From Streptomyces sp. NBC_00289 (GTDB lineage: Bacteria; Actinomycetota; Actinomycetes; Streptomycetales; Streptomycetaceae), in NCBI RefSeq assembly GCF_041435115.1, contig NZ_CP108046.1, positions 9,548,001 to 9,612,000 on the forward strand: 64,000 bases of DNA. Reading direction: 5' to 3'. Made by a program: the position numbers and the translations under genes. Every line of letters begins with the position of its first letter. The first letter of the stretch is position 1. The notes under the pieces are model-generated. The model was not told the DNA's origin and searched no databases. It saw nothing but the letters and a program-made list of their open reading frames with translations. Shown here one piece after another: positions 17,061 through 25,031 of this stretch.

Positions 17061-18029
17061 TCAGATCGTGAGGACGATCTTGCCTCGGGGGTGACCCTTC
17101 TCCAGGTGGCGGATCGCGGCGGGTGCCTCGGCGAGGGGGTAGCTGCGATCGACGGGTGCTGTGATTTTGCCGTCCGCGGCGAGGTCCTTGAGCGTCTGGA
17201 GGTCCTCGCTGCGGGGGAGGGACATGAGGCTGCGGAGGTTCTGCCCGACGAAGGGGGAGAGCAGACCGGCCCGGAGGCCGCGGCTCATACCGCCGAAGAA
17301 GGCGCTCCCGCCCTCGCCGCCGACGAGGACGAGCGCGCCGCGCGGCGTGAGTGCCCGGCGGAGGAGGGGCAGGGGGCGGAGGCCGGCGTTGTCGACGATG
17401 ACGTCGTAGCGGTGGGGGCCGGCTGTGATGTCCTCGCGGGTGTAGTCGATGACGTGGGCGGCGCCCTGGGAGCGGACGAAGTCCCCGCCCGTGGGTCCGC
17501 AGACGCCGGTGACCTCGGCACCGTACATCGTGGCGAGCTGGACGGTGAGTGAACCGACACCCCCCGAGGCGCCGACGACGAGGACCTTCTGGCCCGGCCG
17601 GGGACGGGCCTTGCCGCTCAGCGCCTGGAGGGCGGTCATGCCCGAGACGGGAAGGGCGGCGGCCTGCTCGAAGGAGAGGTTCGGGGGCTTGAGCGCGAGC
17701 CTTGTGGCCTTGGCGCGCGCGTACTCGGCGAACGAGCCTTCGCAGTTGCCGAAGACTTCGTCACCCGGCTGGAAGTCGGTCACCTTCGCGCCGACAGCCG
17801 CCACGCGTCCGGCGCCGTCCCAGCCACGGACAGGGTTTTTGGGGCTACGGAGTCCCAGGACGGCGCGGGCCACATAGGGCCGGCCCGTCATGAGGTGCCA
17901 GACACTCGGGTCGACACCGGCGGCACGCACCTCGACGAGCACCTCGTCGTCGCGGGGTACGGGGCGGTCGATGTCGCGCAGTTCCAGGAGGTCGGTGGGT
18001 CCGTAGGCATCCTGGACGATTGCCTTCAT
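17061..18029 (-). CDS. NAD(P)-dependent alcohol dehydrogenase, MDR family
   Basis: 322 residues, cytoplasmic. MKAIVQDAYGPTDLLELRDI is a typical start; PVRGWDGAGRVAAVGAKVTDFQPGDEVFG lies in the GroES-like domain, and VLVVGASGGVGSLTVQLA is the nucleotide loop. No structural-zinc cysteine cluster, so zinc-independent (quinone reductase / RTN4IP1-like group). ATG at 18029 has AAGGGAG ahead; the frame continues upstream without homology-like sequence. The 345 bases upstream are non-coding and may hold its promoter. Confidence 0.88.
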   Translation of the reverse strand: MKAIVQDAYGPTDLLELRDIDRPVPRDDEVLVEVRAAGVDPSVWHLMTGRPYVARAVLGLRSPKNPVRGWDGAGRVAAVGAKVTDFQPGDEVFGNCEGSFAEYARAKATRLALKPPNLSFEQAAALPVSGMTALQALSGKARPRPGQKVLVVGASGGVGSLTVQLATMYGAEVTGVCGPTGGDFVRSQGAAHVIDYTREDITAGPHRYDVIVDNAGLRPLPLLRRALTPRGALVLVGGEGGSAFFGGMSRGLRAGLLSPFVGQNLRSLMSLPRSEDLQTLKDLAADGKITAPVDRSYPLAEAPAAIRHLEKGHPRGKIVLTI

Positions 18030-18374
18030 GGCGGGGCTCCCTTTCGCGGTCACCGACACGAAGTGTCCCGGTTGCACTGAGCATTTCGATGACTCGAACA
18101 GCCGACGAGCACCCGGAGGATGATCTTGGGGTGGCGGGCGATGAGTTTCCGTACGACTGACGGCCCACCTTGTGGGAGCCGGTGACCGGATCCTCGACTC
18201 TCCGCGCCCACACCCCCCCGTCCGCGGTCCCGGCTTGAACGCCCAGGTCCCCGAAAACGCTCGGCTGAACACGACGTCGGCTGGGCCTGGTGGTATGACT
18301 CGTGCAGCTCGACAAGTCGATTTTTGATGCCGCTGGAGCGGCTGCACGGAGGTGACTCGGCTCAGCGGTGGCGC
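18030..18374. other. Intergenic between two minus-strand genes
   Basis: 345 bases upstream of the MDR gene and downstream of the VOC gene. Nothing firmly identifiable; no strong dyad or -10/-35 pair was found. Confidence 0.35.
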
Positions 18375-18992
18375 TCAGGCGGTGGCGGCTTCCCATACGA
18401 ACCCGTCCGGGTCGCTGAACGGGCCGGCGTTGCCGGAGAGCACGAGCCGATGCGATCCGGTGCCGTCGGCGGGGACACCCGCATCCTTGGCGAGAGCACG
18501 GCGCTTGTACAGAGCCAGCTTGACGGGACTCGGCCCGGTGGCGAACTCGACGTACTTGCCGCCGAAGCTCTTGCCCACGGTGAGGCCCTGGTCGACGTAG
18601 AACTGTTTGCTGGCCTTCACGTCCTCGACGCCCAGCAGGAGTACCAGCTCGTCGAAGTCCCGGGTGACCGGGCCCGTGTCCTTCTTCGCCGACGTCGCGA
18701 TCTTCCAGATCGTCCCGTCCGGGGCCTGAACAACGCCGCCGTAACCCCACAGCGACTTCGAGGCGGGCTTGACGGTGGTGGCGCCGACCTCGAGGGCGGC
18801 ACCGACGAGGGCGTCGACGTTGCCCGGTTGGGACACCACGAGCGACAGGGTGAAACCACGGAAGCCGGACGTGGGCGCTTCGGAGGTGCGCAGGCGCAGC
18901 TGCGAGGGGTCCAGCCCGAACGCGGTGGAGTAGAGGTGGGCGGCGGCAGCGGTGTCGGCAACCTCAAGGGTGACGAAGTCGATGGAGTTCAT
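18375..18992 (-). CDS. VOC (glyoxalase/bleomycin-resistance-like) protein
   Basis: 205 residues with two beta-alpha-beta-beta-beta halves. First half: MNSIDFVTLEVADTAAAAHLYS to APDGTIWKIATS; second half: FDELVLLLGVEDVKASKQFY to DPDGFVWEAATA. The paired DPDG/PDG-x-x-W endings are characteristic of the vicinal-oxygen-chelate fold. Substrate and metal ligands are uncertain. ATG at 18992 gives the domain start; the frame's extension to 19823 runs antisense-like through the rpoA-like gene and is not coding. Alone. Confidence 0.85.
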   Translation of the reverse strand: MNSIDFVTLEVADTAAAAHLYSTAFGLDPSQLRLRTSEAPTSGFRGFTLSLVVSQPGNVDALVGAALEVGATTVKPASKSLWGYGGVVQAPDGTIWKIATSAKKDTGPVTRDFDELVLLLGVEDVKASKQFYVDQGLTVGKSFGGKYVEFATGPSPVKLALYKRRALAKDAGVPADGTGSHRLVLSGNAGPFSDPDGFVWEAATA

Positions 18993-19419
18993 GTCTTCGA
19001 CGGTAGGGGCGGCCGGGTCGCCGACGCTTCTCGAAAACTGCCCAGTATGGGCGCGGCCCAAGGCCGCGGGCCCGAGCGGGCGACGGAATGGCGCTCGACT
19101 GTGGTGCCCGCATGCCCCGCTGGTGCGGCCAGGCGCCTGACGTACGCCGCCCGCGTGTGGTCGATGCCTGCCGAGGTCGCCTTGCGTGGACCTGCCGGGT
19201 GACGGGCACAGCAGACCGGCCCGGAAGCCGGCCACTGCTGTCGGCCGTACGTGAAGTGCCGGATCTGCGCCGCGCTGTCGCCGGCTGCCTTCGCCAGGCG
19301 TGCGCGGGCGCGGACCCGGCCGAGGTCGCGCGGCGGGCAGGGAACAGTCGCGCAGTGGGCAGGGAACAGCGTGAATGATCCTGCCCCCTGCGCAAGATGT
19401 CCTATGCCCGGCGCAGCGT
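18993..19419. other. Intergenic downstream of the orphan rpoA gene
   Basis: 427 bases with no supported gene. In the usual Streptomyces context rplQ would directly follow rpoA; no such sequence is present. No clear terminator hairpin was found. Confidence 0.45.
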
Positions 19420-20436
19420 TCAGTACTGCTCGGTCTCCACGAAACCCGCGTCCGCGTCGTCGTCCGCACCCAGTGCGGCGGCGGTCGGGTCGAATCCGGG
19501 CGGGCTGTCCTTGAGGCCCAGGCCCATGCCGGCCAGCTTCGCCTTGACCTCGTCGATGGACTTCGCACCGAAGTTGCGGATGTCCAGCAGATCGGCCTCC
19601 GAGCGGGCGACGAGCTCACCCACGGAGTGGACGCCCTCACGCTTGAGGCAGTTGTACGACCGAACGGTGAGCTCGAGTTCCTCGATCGGCAGCACCAGGT
19701 CGGCGGCCAGGGCGGCGTCCGTGGGCGAGGGGCCCATGTCGATGCCCTCGGCGTCGATGTTGAGCTCACGCGCCAGACCGAACAGCTCGACCAGCGTCTT
19801 ACCGGCCGACGCCATGGCGTCACGGGGACGCATGGCCTGCTTGGTCTCGACGTCGACGATCAGCTTGTCGAAGTCGGTGCGCTGCTCGACACGGGTCGCC
19901 TCGACCTTGTACGTGACCTTCAGCACCGGCGAGTAGATCGAGTCGACCGGGATACGGCCGATCTCCTGACCCACCAGCTTGTTCTGGACCGCGGAGACGT
20001 AGCCGCGACCGCGCTCGACGGTCAGCTCCATCTCCAGCTTGCCCTTGCCGTTCAGCGTGGCGAGGACGAGGTCGGGGTTGTGCACCTCGACACCGGCCGG
20101 GGGCGCGATGTCGGCGGCGGTGACCAGACCCGGGCCCTGCTTGCGCAGGTACATCACGACCGGCTCGTCGTGCTCCGAGGAGACGACCAGCTGCTTGATG
20201 TTGAGGATCAGGTCGGTGACGTCCTCCTTGACACCCGGCACGGTGGTGAACTCGTGCAGGACGCCGTCGACGCGGATGCTGGTGACAGCGGCGCCGGGGA
20301 TGGAAGACAGCAGAGTACGGCGAAGAGAGTTGCCGAGGGTGTAACCGAAGCCCGGCTCCAGCGGCTCGATCACGAACCGGGAGCGGAACTCGTCGACGAC
20401 CTCTTCGGTCAGGGATGGACGCTGAGCAATCAGCAC
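19420..20436 (-). CDS. rpoA: RNA polymerase alpha subunit, stand-alone copy
   Basis: 338 residues, full length and apparently functional. N-terminal assembly domain: [20 protein letters not shown] (residues 21-40) and [20 protein letters not shown]-terminal domain: [20 protein letters not shown] and [17 protein letters not shown] keep the Arg, Asn, Gly, Lys and Ser that contact DNA UP elements and activators. An acidic tail ends the protein. The start is GTG with GGAGG nine bases ahead. Codon use is extremely biased, as in highly expressed genes. The usual neighbours (rpsM, rpsK, rplQ) are absent: a VOC gene lies downstream and an insertion sequence upstream. From memory it differs from standard Streptomyces RpoA at a few positions only, so it is probably a second copy. 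Confidence 0.95.
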   Translation of the reverse strand: MLIAQRPSLTEEVVDEFRSRFVIEPLEPGFGYTLGNSLRRTLLSSIPGAAVTSIRVDGVLHEFTTVPGVKEDVTDLILNIKQLVVSSEHDEPVVMYLRKQGPGLVTAADIAPPAGVEVHNPDLVLATLNGKGKLEMELTVERGRGYVSAVQNKLVGQEIGRIPVDSIYSPVLKVTYKVEATRVEQRTDFDKLIVDVETKQAMRPRDAMASAGKTLVELFGLARELNIDAEGIDMGPSPTDAALAADLVLPIEELELTVRSYNCLKREGVHSVGELVARSEADLLDIRNFGAKSIDEVKAKLAGMGLGLKDSPPGFDPTAAALGADDDADAGFVETEQY

Positions 20437-20617
20437 GGGGTGTTGCCTCCAGTGGTTTGGCGCCCGCTATGTGACGCCGTAGACACCATGAAGGGTACGG
20501 GCGATACGGCCCCCGCAGAGACCGAACCGCCCGCCTCCCCAAAACCGGCGAAGAGGCTTCGGGCCTCCCTTCCGCCCGCCGACCCGCAAGGACCGACGCC
20601 GTCCGCCTGGAAGATCC

Positions 20618-20647
20618 GCCGCATGAAACCGCTCGGTTTCATGCGGC
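20618..20647. promoter_or_regulatory. Perfect 30-bp palindrome upstream of orphan rpoA
   Basis: GCCGCATGAAACCG (20618-20631) and CGGTTTCATGCGGC (20634-20647) are exact reverse complements with only two bases between. It is about 180 bases upstream of the rpoA start. It could be an operator for a dimeric regulator or, as RNA, a stable hairpin; there is no T-run on either side. Confidence 0.6.
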
Positions 20648-20879
20648 GCAGCAGCGGGTTGAGGAGGGTCGGCCCAGGCCGGAATGGATCGGCAAGGCCT
20701 GTCGGAAGGCGGCAGACGGCGACTCGCCCGCGGGTGTGAGCGGCCTAGCCGCGTAGGCGATGCCCCTCCTCGGGCAACCACCGGGACAGGCGCTGCCGGG
20801 ACAGGTTCGGGTCACGGCGGCTGCCGGGAGCAGTCCTGAGCGGTGGCCGCCTCGTAGATCCGCGCTGTGGAGCACGGGT

Positions 20880-20920
20880 TCAACCGGACGGCGTGACCGG
20901 AGACCACATACCCATCCACT
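20880..20920 (-). pseudogene. Severed 3' end of the GNAT gene at 21806-22318
   Basis: Read on the minus strand, the last 41 bases before the insertion sequence encode, after joining at the ACT duplication, WMGMWSPVTPSG and a TGA stop. The paralogue at 35056-35595 ends WLGMWSPVSPSS after the same GAEQ, so this is the detached C-terminus of the GNAT gene on the other side of the element. Confidence 0.85.
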
Positions 20921-21807
20921 GAGCGTTTTCAGGGTGGCCACTGATCGAGTGATGCAAGGGGATGGCTGGCAGGGCAACGGACGAGGCTCCCAGGCAGTTG
21001 AGAGAGGTATCTGACATGCGATCTCGGTTGCCGGGGAGCCCCGTTGATTACGTATCCTGCCGCACTCGACCTCCCGCATGCCCTCGTGGAGACGGTCACG
21101 ATGCTGATCGTCCTTCGTGAGGGTGACCGCCGGTGCAAGCTCCGTCCGTCCGCGCGTGCGGTTGTCGCGCTCGTGTACTTGCGCCAGCACACCACGCTGG
21201 CCCAGATCGCCGCTGGTTTCCGCATCAGCGTCGGGACCGCGCACGCCTATGTCCGCTCCGTGGTGGGCCTGCTGGCGCGCCGGGCTCCGGGGCTGACGCG
21301 GGCCCTGCGTGAAGTGAAGGCCCGGGCGGAATACGTGCTGGTGGACGGCACCCTCGCGGAGTGCGACCGGGTCGGTGACGGCCGCGGGGACTACTCGGGA
21401 AAGCACCGGCGTCACGGTGTGAACCTGCAGGTCGTCACCGATCCGGACGGCACCATCGTATGGATCTCGAAGGCGCTGCCCGGTCGCACCCACGACCTCA
21501 CCGCCGCCCGCACCCACCGGATCATCGACACCTGCCGCAGACTCGGTATCCCGGTCCTGGCCGACCTCGGCTACCTCGGTGCCGGCGGCACCATCACCAC
21601 CCCGATCCGACGTTCTCCCGGCAAAGAACTCAACCGCCGGCAGCTATCGCTGAACAGGGCTCATGCCCGCCTGCGCTACCCGGTCGAGCGCGGCATGGCC
21701 CGATTGAAGACCTGGCGGATCTTCCGCAAAGCCCGCTGCAGCCCCACCTGGCTCACCACCGCAGCCAAAGCCGTCCTCACCCTTGAGAGCTACTGCTGAA
21801 AATCCTC
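20921..21807 (+). mobile_element. IS5-family insertion sequence, 887 bp
   Basis: Ends are GAGCGTTTTCAG (20921-20932) and CTGAAAATCCTC (21796-21807), inverted repeats with two mismatches in twelve. A three-base duplication ACT flanks it (20918-20920 and 21808-21810). Excision of element plus one ACT restores the reading frame of the interrupted GNAT gene, which confirms the ends. It carries one DDE transposase gene. Size and single frame fit the IS1031/IS5 group. Confidence 0.88.
21044..21799 (+). CDS. IS5-family DDE transposase
   Basis: 251 residues. An N-terminal helix-turn-helix ([20 protein letters not shown]) precedes a DDE_Tnp_4-type catalytic domain: Asp in [10 protein letters not shown], Asp in [11 protein letters not shown] and Glu in [17 protein letters not shown]. 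The best start is TTG at 21044, giving the family-like beginning [15 protein letters not shown]. The frame is intact to the stop, 8 bases before the right end, so the element may still be mobile. Confidence 0.9.
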   Translation: MITYPAALDLPHALVETVTMLIVLREGDRRCKLRPSARAVVALVYLRQHTTLAQIAAGFRISVGTAHAYVRSVVGLLARRAPGLTRALREVKARAEYVLVDGTLAECDRVGDGRGDYSGKHRRHGVNLQVVTDPDGTIVWISKALPGRTHDLTAARTHRIIDTCRRLGIPVLADLGYLGAGGTITTPIRRSPGKELNRRQLSLNRAHARLRYPVERGMARLKTWRIFRKARCSPTWLTTAAKAVLTLESYC

Positions 21808-22318
21808 ACTGTTCGGCGCCCCACTCCTGGAACCGTTGCACCTCGGTGAACCCCAGCTTCGCCGCGAGGCGCATCGAGCGTTCGTTGGCGGTCTGGGTGC
21901 AGAGCACCACCGGCTCGCCGGGAAGCGCGTCGGCGAACCAGCGGAGCGCCGCCGCGCACGCCTCGGCGGCGTAACCGCATCCCCAAAACTCAGGCAGGAA
22001 CAGGTAGCCGAGCTCGGCCTCCCCGGCATCCGGACGGACGTGACTCCGACGCTCCGCGTCGCGCCGGCTGAGCTCGATGGTGCCGATCATCGCTCCGTCG
22101 AGCTCGATCACGAAACGACCGGGGCGCCTTTCGGGCGTCTCAGGCAACGCGCGCTCGCACCCGTCACGCGGTCGAGGGCCGCCTATGAAGGCGCCCACTT
22201 CCGGCGAGCTGAACAGCTCGATGAACTGCGCACGGTCCCGGGCCTCGGGCTCGCGGAGCACGAGCCGCTCGGTCCGGATCGGGGCCGGCGGCCAGGCGAC
22301 GGATCCTCGCTCAGTCAT
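21806..22318 (-). pseudogene. GNAT acetyltransferase truncated by an IS
   Basis: RimJ/RimL-type N-acetyltransferase: MTERGSVAWPPAPIRTERLV start, ELGYLFLPEFWGCGYAAEACAAALRWF (the acetyl-CoA loop region) and TQTANERSMRLAAKLGFTEV. The insertion sequence sits in codon 171, so translation now ends at a TGA formed at the junction, 170 residues long, losing the last 12 residues. The fold may still be complete, so residual activity is possible. ATG at 22318 is the family start. A close paralogue lies at 35056-35595. Confidence 0.85.
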
Positions 22319-22430
22319 GGCGGGGAACCTATCGACGTCGTGTTCTCGCACACCGACCGGCACGGCAGAGTGTCGACGAGGCGTGTGTTCTGCGGCCGGT
22401 TTGTGAGCCTTTGCCGTGCCTGTCCGGCCT

Positions 22431-22518
22431 GGGCACCTGAACCTCGGACCCCGGCTCCACGGCCTGGGGGAGGTGGGCACCTGACCCTCGGACCCCGGCT
22501 ACACGGCCTGGGGCAGGC
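22431..22518. repeat. Tandem 44-bp direct repeat, two copies
   Basis: 22431-22474 and 22475-22518 are the same 44-base unit with four differences; both begin GGGCACCTGA and contain CTCGGACCCCGGCT. It lies in the gap between the truncated GNAT gene and the methyltransferase. Confidence 0.75.
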
Positions 22519-22645
22519 GTGAGCGGGCGCGTGACTTCGGCGGCTGCCGGGCCAGGGTCGTGCTGCTCGTCGCGCTGGAGGCGGTGAGGAAGAAGAATGC
22601 GTGATGGCATCGTCCCCGTCGTATCTACCGGAAGGCACGCAGACC

Positions 22646-23272
22646 ATGAGCAGCCGACGCGACCGCTGGGCGCAACTGACAGGCGGCCAAGCCGGAGAGG
22701 AATACGCCCGACGGTTTGCGCGGCTCGCTGAATCAGGCCACGACGTCCACGGCGAGGCCGCCTTCTGCGACGCGCTGCTGAAACCTGCCGCCCGGATCCT
22801 CGATGCCGGATGCGGCACCGGCCGGATCGCGATCCGACTCACCGAGCTGGGGCATTGCTGTACGGGGGTGGACGTCGACGCCTCCATGCTGGCCGTCGCC
22901 GGCCGTGAGGCCCCCACGCAAGAATGGCTGCACGGTGACCTGGCGCACCTGGACCGTCTCGGTCTGGAACCCGGCTTCGATCTGGCGCTTGCCGCGGGCA
23001 ACGTCATCCCCTTGCTGGCCCCAGGTACTGAAGCAGCTGTCGTGCGGCAACTCGCCGCCGTACTGCGCCCTGGCGGACTACTGATCACCGGCATGGGACT
23101 GGACGCGGAACACCTGCCACTGCCGGAACCGACCGTGACGCTGGACGAGTTCGACCACTGGTGCACGCAGGCCGGACTGACGCTGCGCCGGCGTTTCGCT
23201 ACCTGGGCCGGCGACCCCTACTGTTCAGGCGGCGGCTACGCCGTCAGCGTGCATCACCTCCCCACCGCCTGA
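22646..23272 (+). CDS. Class I SAM-dependent methyltransferase
   Basis: 208 residues. Motif I ILDAGCGTGRIAIRLTELGH binds S-adenosylmethionine; the acidic GVDVDASML ends beta-2; DLALAAGNVIPLL and LAAVLRPGGLLITGMGL correspond to motifs II and III. The acceptor is unknown (small-molecule type). ATG at 22646 has GGAAGG at good distance; GTG at 22601 is in frame but lacks a ribosome site. It does not clearly belong to a neighbouring operon. Confidence 0.85.
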   Translation: MSSRRDRWAQLTGGQAGEEYARRFARLAESGHDVHGEAAFCDALLKPAARILDAGCGTGRIAIRLTELGHCCTGVDVDASMLAVAGREAPTQEWLHGDLAHLDRLGLEPGFDLALAAGNVIPLLAPGTEAAVVRQLAAVLRPGGLLITGMGLDAEHLPLPEPTVTLDEFDHWCTQAGLTLRRRFATWAGDPYCSGGGYAVSVHHLPTA

Positions 23273-23444
23273 ACCCGACCACCCTCCGGTTGAGACCGGC
23301 GGGCCGGGGATGCCAAGGTCGGTGCCGGCCCGTACCCCGATGGCGCGCCGCTGGACCGGCACGACGCCTTGGTCGTGGATGAGCGGGCGGACCCGGCGAC
23401 GGTGACACCGTGCCGGGCCGACGGCACGGTGCTGCTCGCGCCGG

Positions 23445-23807
23445 TCACCTCCGCTCCAGCGCGGCCAGCCGCAGCTCGAGCTGGTCAACCCGGTGCCGTA
23501 GCAGGGTGACCTGGGCTTCCAGGCTGACTTCTCGTTCCGCCCTGCGCTGAATGCGCGGTGACGCGGCGGCGCGCTCGACCACCGCGTCCAGCTGGACCAG
23601 GCGCTGCGGCCCGTTCGGGCCGTCGACCAGCCGGGACCGGATCTCGCCGTTGCGGTACCAGGACCGCAGGGCCGAGCGGGAAACGCCGGTCTCGGCTTCC
23701 GCCTTGGCCAGCGTCACCCAGGGGGTCTCGTCCAGCTGCTCGAACAACTCCAGCTCGTTCTGCCAGCGCGCGAGCCGGTCCTCCCAGTCCGACGGCGTCT
23801 CCATCGC
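23445..23807 (-). CDS. MerR-like helix-turn-helix protein with coiled coil
   Basis: 120 residues. WVTLAKAEAETGVSRSALRSWYRNGEIRSRL is a winged-helix, MerR/excisionase-like DNA-binding segment (about 35-65); the C-terminal 45 residues (VSLEAQVTLLRHRVDQLELR) form a likely dimerising coiled coil. No ligand domain. ATG at 23807 has GGGAGGG ahead; the frame extends ten codons upstream into the dyad and is not used. Divergent from the Clp N-domain gene, with a perfect 13-bp inverted repeat between, which is probably its own operator. Confidence 0.72.
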   Translation of the reverse strand, partial: AMETPSDWEDRLARWQNELELFEQLDETPWVTLAKAEAETGVSRSALRSWYRNGEIRSRLVDGPNGPQRLVQLDAVVERAAASPRIQRRAEREVSLEAQVTLLRHRVDQLELRLAALERR

Positions 23808-23827
23808 ACCCTCCCTTCGCCACGGTG

Positions 23828-23857
23828 ACCCTGTCAATACCAGTGTATTGACAGGGT
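23828..23857. promoter_or_regulatory. Perfect 13-bp dyad between divergent genes
   Basis: ACCCTGTCAATAC (23828-23840) and GTATTGACAGGGT (23845-23857) are exact reverse complements with four bases between. Each arm holds a TTGACA -35-like hexamer on one strand. It lies 15-20 bases ahead of both divergent start codons, so a protein bound here would control both genes. Confidence 0.75.
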
Positions 23858-23872
23858 TGCGACCATAGAAGC

Positions 23873-24844
23873 ATGACTTTCGAACGGTTCACGGTGGAAG
23901 CCCGCAAGGTGGTCGTCACGGCTCAGGAGGAGGCGAGGCTGCTCAGGCACAGCCACATCGGCACGGAGCACATCCTGCTGGGGCTGCTCGACGTGCCGGA
24001 CGGTATGGCGGCGAAGGTTCTGCGTCAGCTCGGGTACGACAAGGAGACGGCGCAGGTCGACATCGCCGGAGTGGTCAAGCCCGGAACGGAGGAACTGAGC
24101 GGCCACATCCCGTTCGCGCCGCGTGCGAAGAAGACGTTGGAGCTCGCCCTGCGCGAGGCGCAGCAGCTGCACCACAACCACATCGGTACGGAACACATCC
24201 TGCTCGCCCTGGTCAAGGAAGGCGAGGGCGTTGCCGCGAAGGTGCTTGCCGAGCGGATCGACCCGATCAGCAAGATCCGTGCCGCGGTGCTGGCGTCAGT
24301 GGAGGGATCGCAGGACGTCGCGGCCGGCCCATGGCCCGCCGGTACACCTGCCACCGAAGACACCGTGTCCACCGCCAGCGCACTGGCCGGTGGCGCACCC
24401 GTCGGCAGCCATCACCTGCTTGAGGCGATGCTGCGGGCGGAGAACAGCATGGCGGCCAGGGTGCTGCGCGACCTCGGGGTCGACCCGGGCGCGGTCGCCG
24501 CCAAGATCGACGAACTGGATCCGGAGACGACCACGGACGCGAACCCGGAGGAAGCCGCCGCGCGCAAGATGGAAATCCGGCTGGTCGACGACGAGGTGCA
24601 CCTGATCCTGCGGGATCCGACCACGGTCACGATCGCCAAGAAGGTCACCGAGCTGTCCGGCGGCCCCATCAAGGGCGTGGGGCCGGTCGCCGGCCTGTTC
24701 GTCCCGCTCTGGCGGTCGACCAACCAGTTGCTGCTGCAGTTCCAGCGCGTGCTGGAACCGGAACCCGAGGAAGAGGACGGATCCGCCGCGAGCAAGGCGG
24801 CCAAGGCTGTGCGTGCGCTGCTCGCACCCCGGCTCCGCCGGTGA
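23873..24844 (+). CDS. Clp N-domain-only protein
   Basis: 323 residues. MTFERFTVEARKVVVTAQEE and RHSHIGTEHILLGLLDVPDG, then LHHNHIGTEHILLALVKEG, are the two repeats of a ClpC/ClpA N-domain (residues 1-145); a third, weaker repeat is VGSHHLLEAMLRAENSMAARV (about 180-215). No Walker A or B motif follows, so there is no ATPase ring; the last 100 residues (IRLVDDEVHLILRDPTTVTI, then an acidic and basic tail) are unfamiliar. It may act as an adaptor or competitor for Clp substrates and adaptors. The divergent MerR-like gene and dyad suggest dedicated control. Confidence 0.82.
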   Translation: MTFERFTVEARKVVVTAQEEARLLRHSHIGTEHILLGLLDVPDGMAAKVLRQLGYDKETAQVDIAGVVKPGTEELSGHIPFAPRAKKTLELALREAQQLHHNHIGTEHILLALVKEGEGVAAKVLAERIDPISKIRAAVLASVEGSQDVAAGPWPAGTPATEDTVSTASALAGGAPVGSHHLLEAMLRAENSMAARVLRDLGVDPGAVAAKIDELDPETTTDANPEEAAARKMEIRLVDDEVHLILRDPTTVTIAKKVTELSGGPIKGVGPVAGLFVPLWRSTNQLLLQFQRVLEPEPEEEDGSAASKAAKAVRALLAPRLRR

Positions 24845-25031
24845 ACCGGCTGATCAGCGGCCCGGAACCGGTCGGTGGGATGGGCGAGGACGGGGGCGAG
24901 CGACGATGCGCCGGCGCTGTGACGAGGCGATCGGCGAGTCCGGGATCGCGTTCGGTGCCCCGTCGGCGGTGGCCCGCGCGCACCTGGTCGACGTCCCGCG
25001 AGCAGGCAACACGGCGAAATCGGAGGCAACC

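Noticed and set aside
18375..19823. Long minus-strand extension of the VOC gene into the rpoA gene
   Set aside because: The VOC domain starts at 18992; upstream residues are an alternative frame of rpoA, whose own frame matches RpoA throughout.
20437..20617. Ribosomal-protein genes near the orphan rpoA
   Set aside because: I looked for rpsK, rpsM, rpmJ and rplQ sequences on both sides; none of the six frames shows them.
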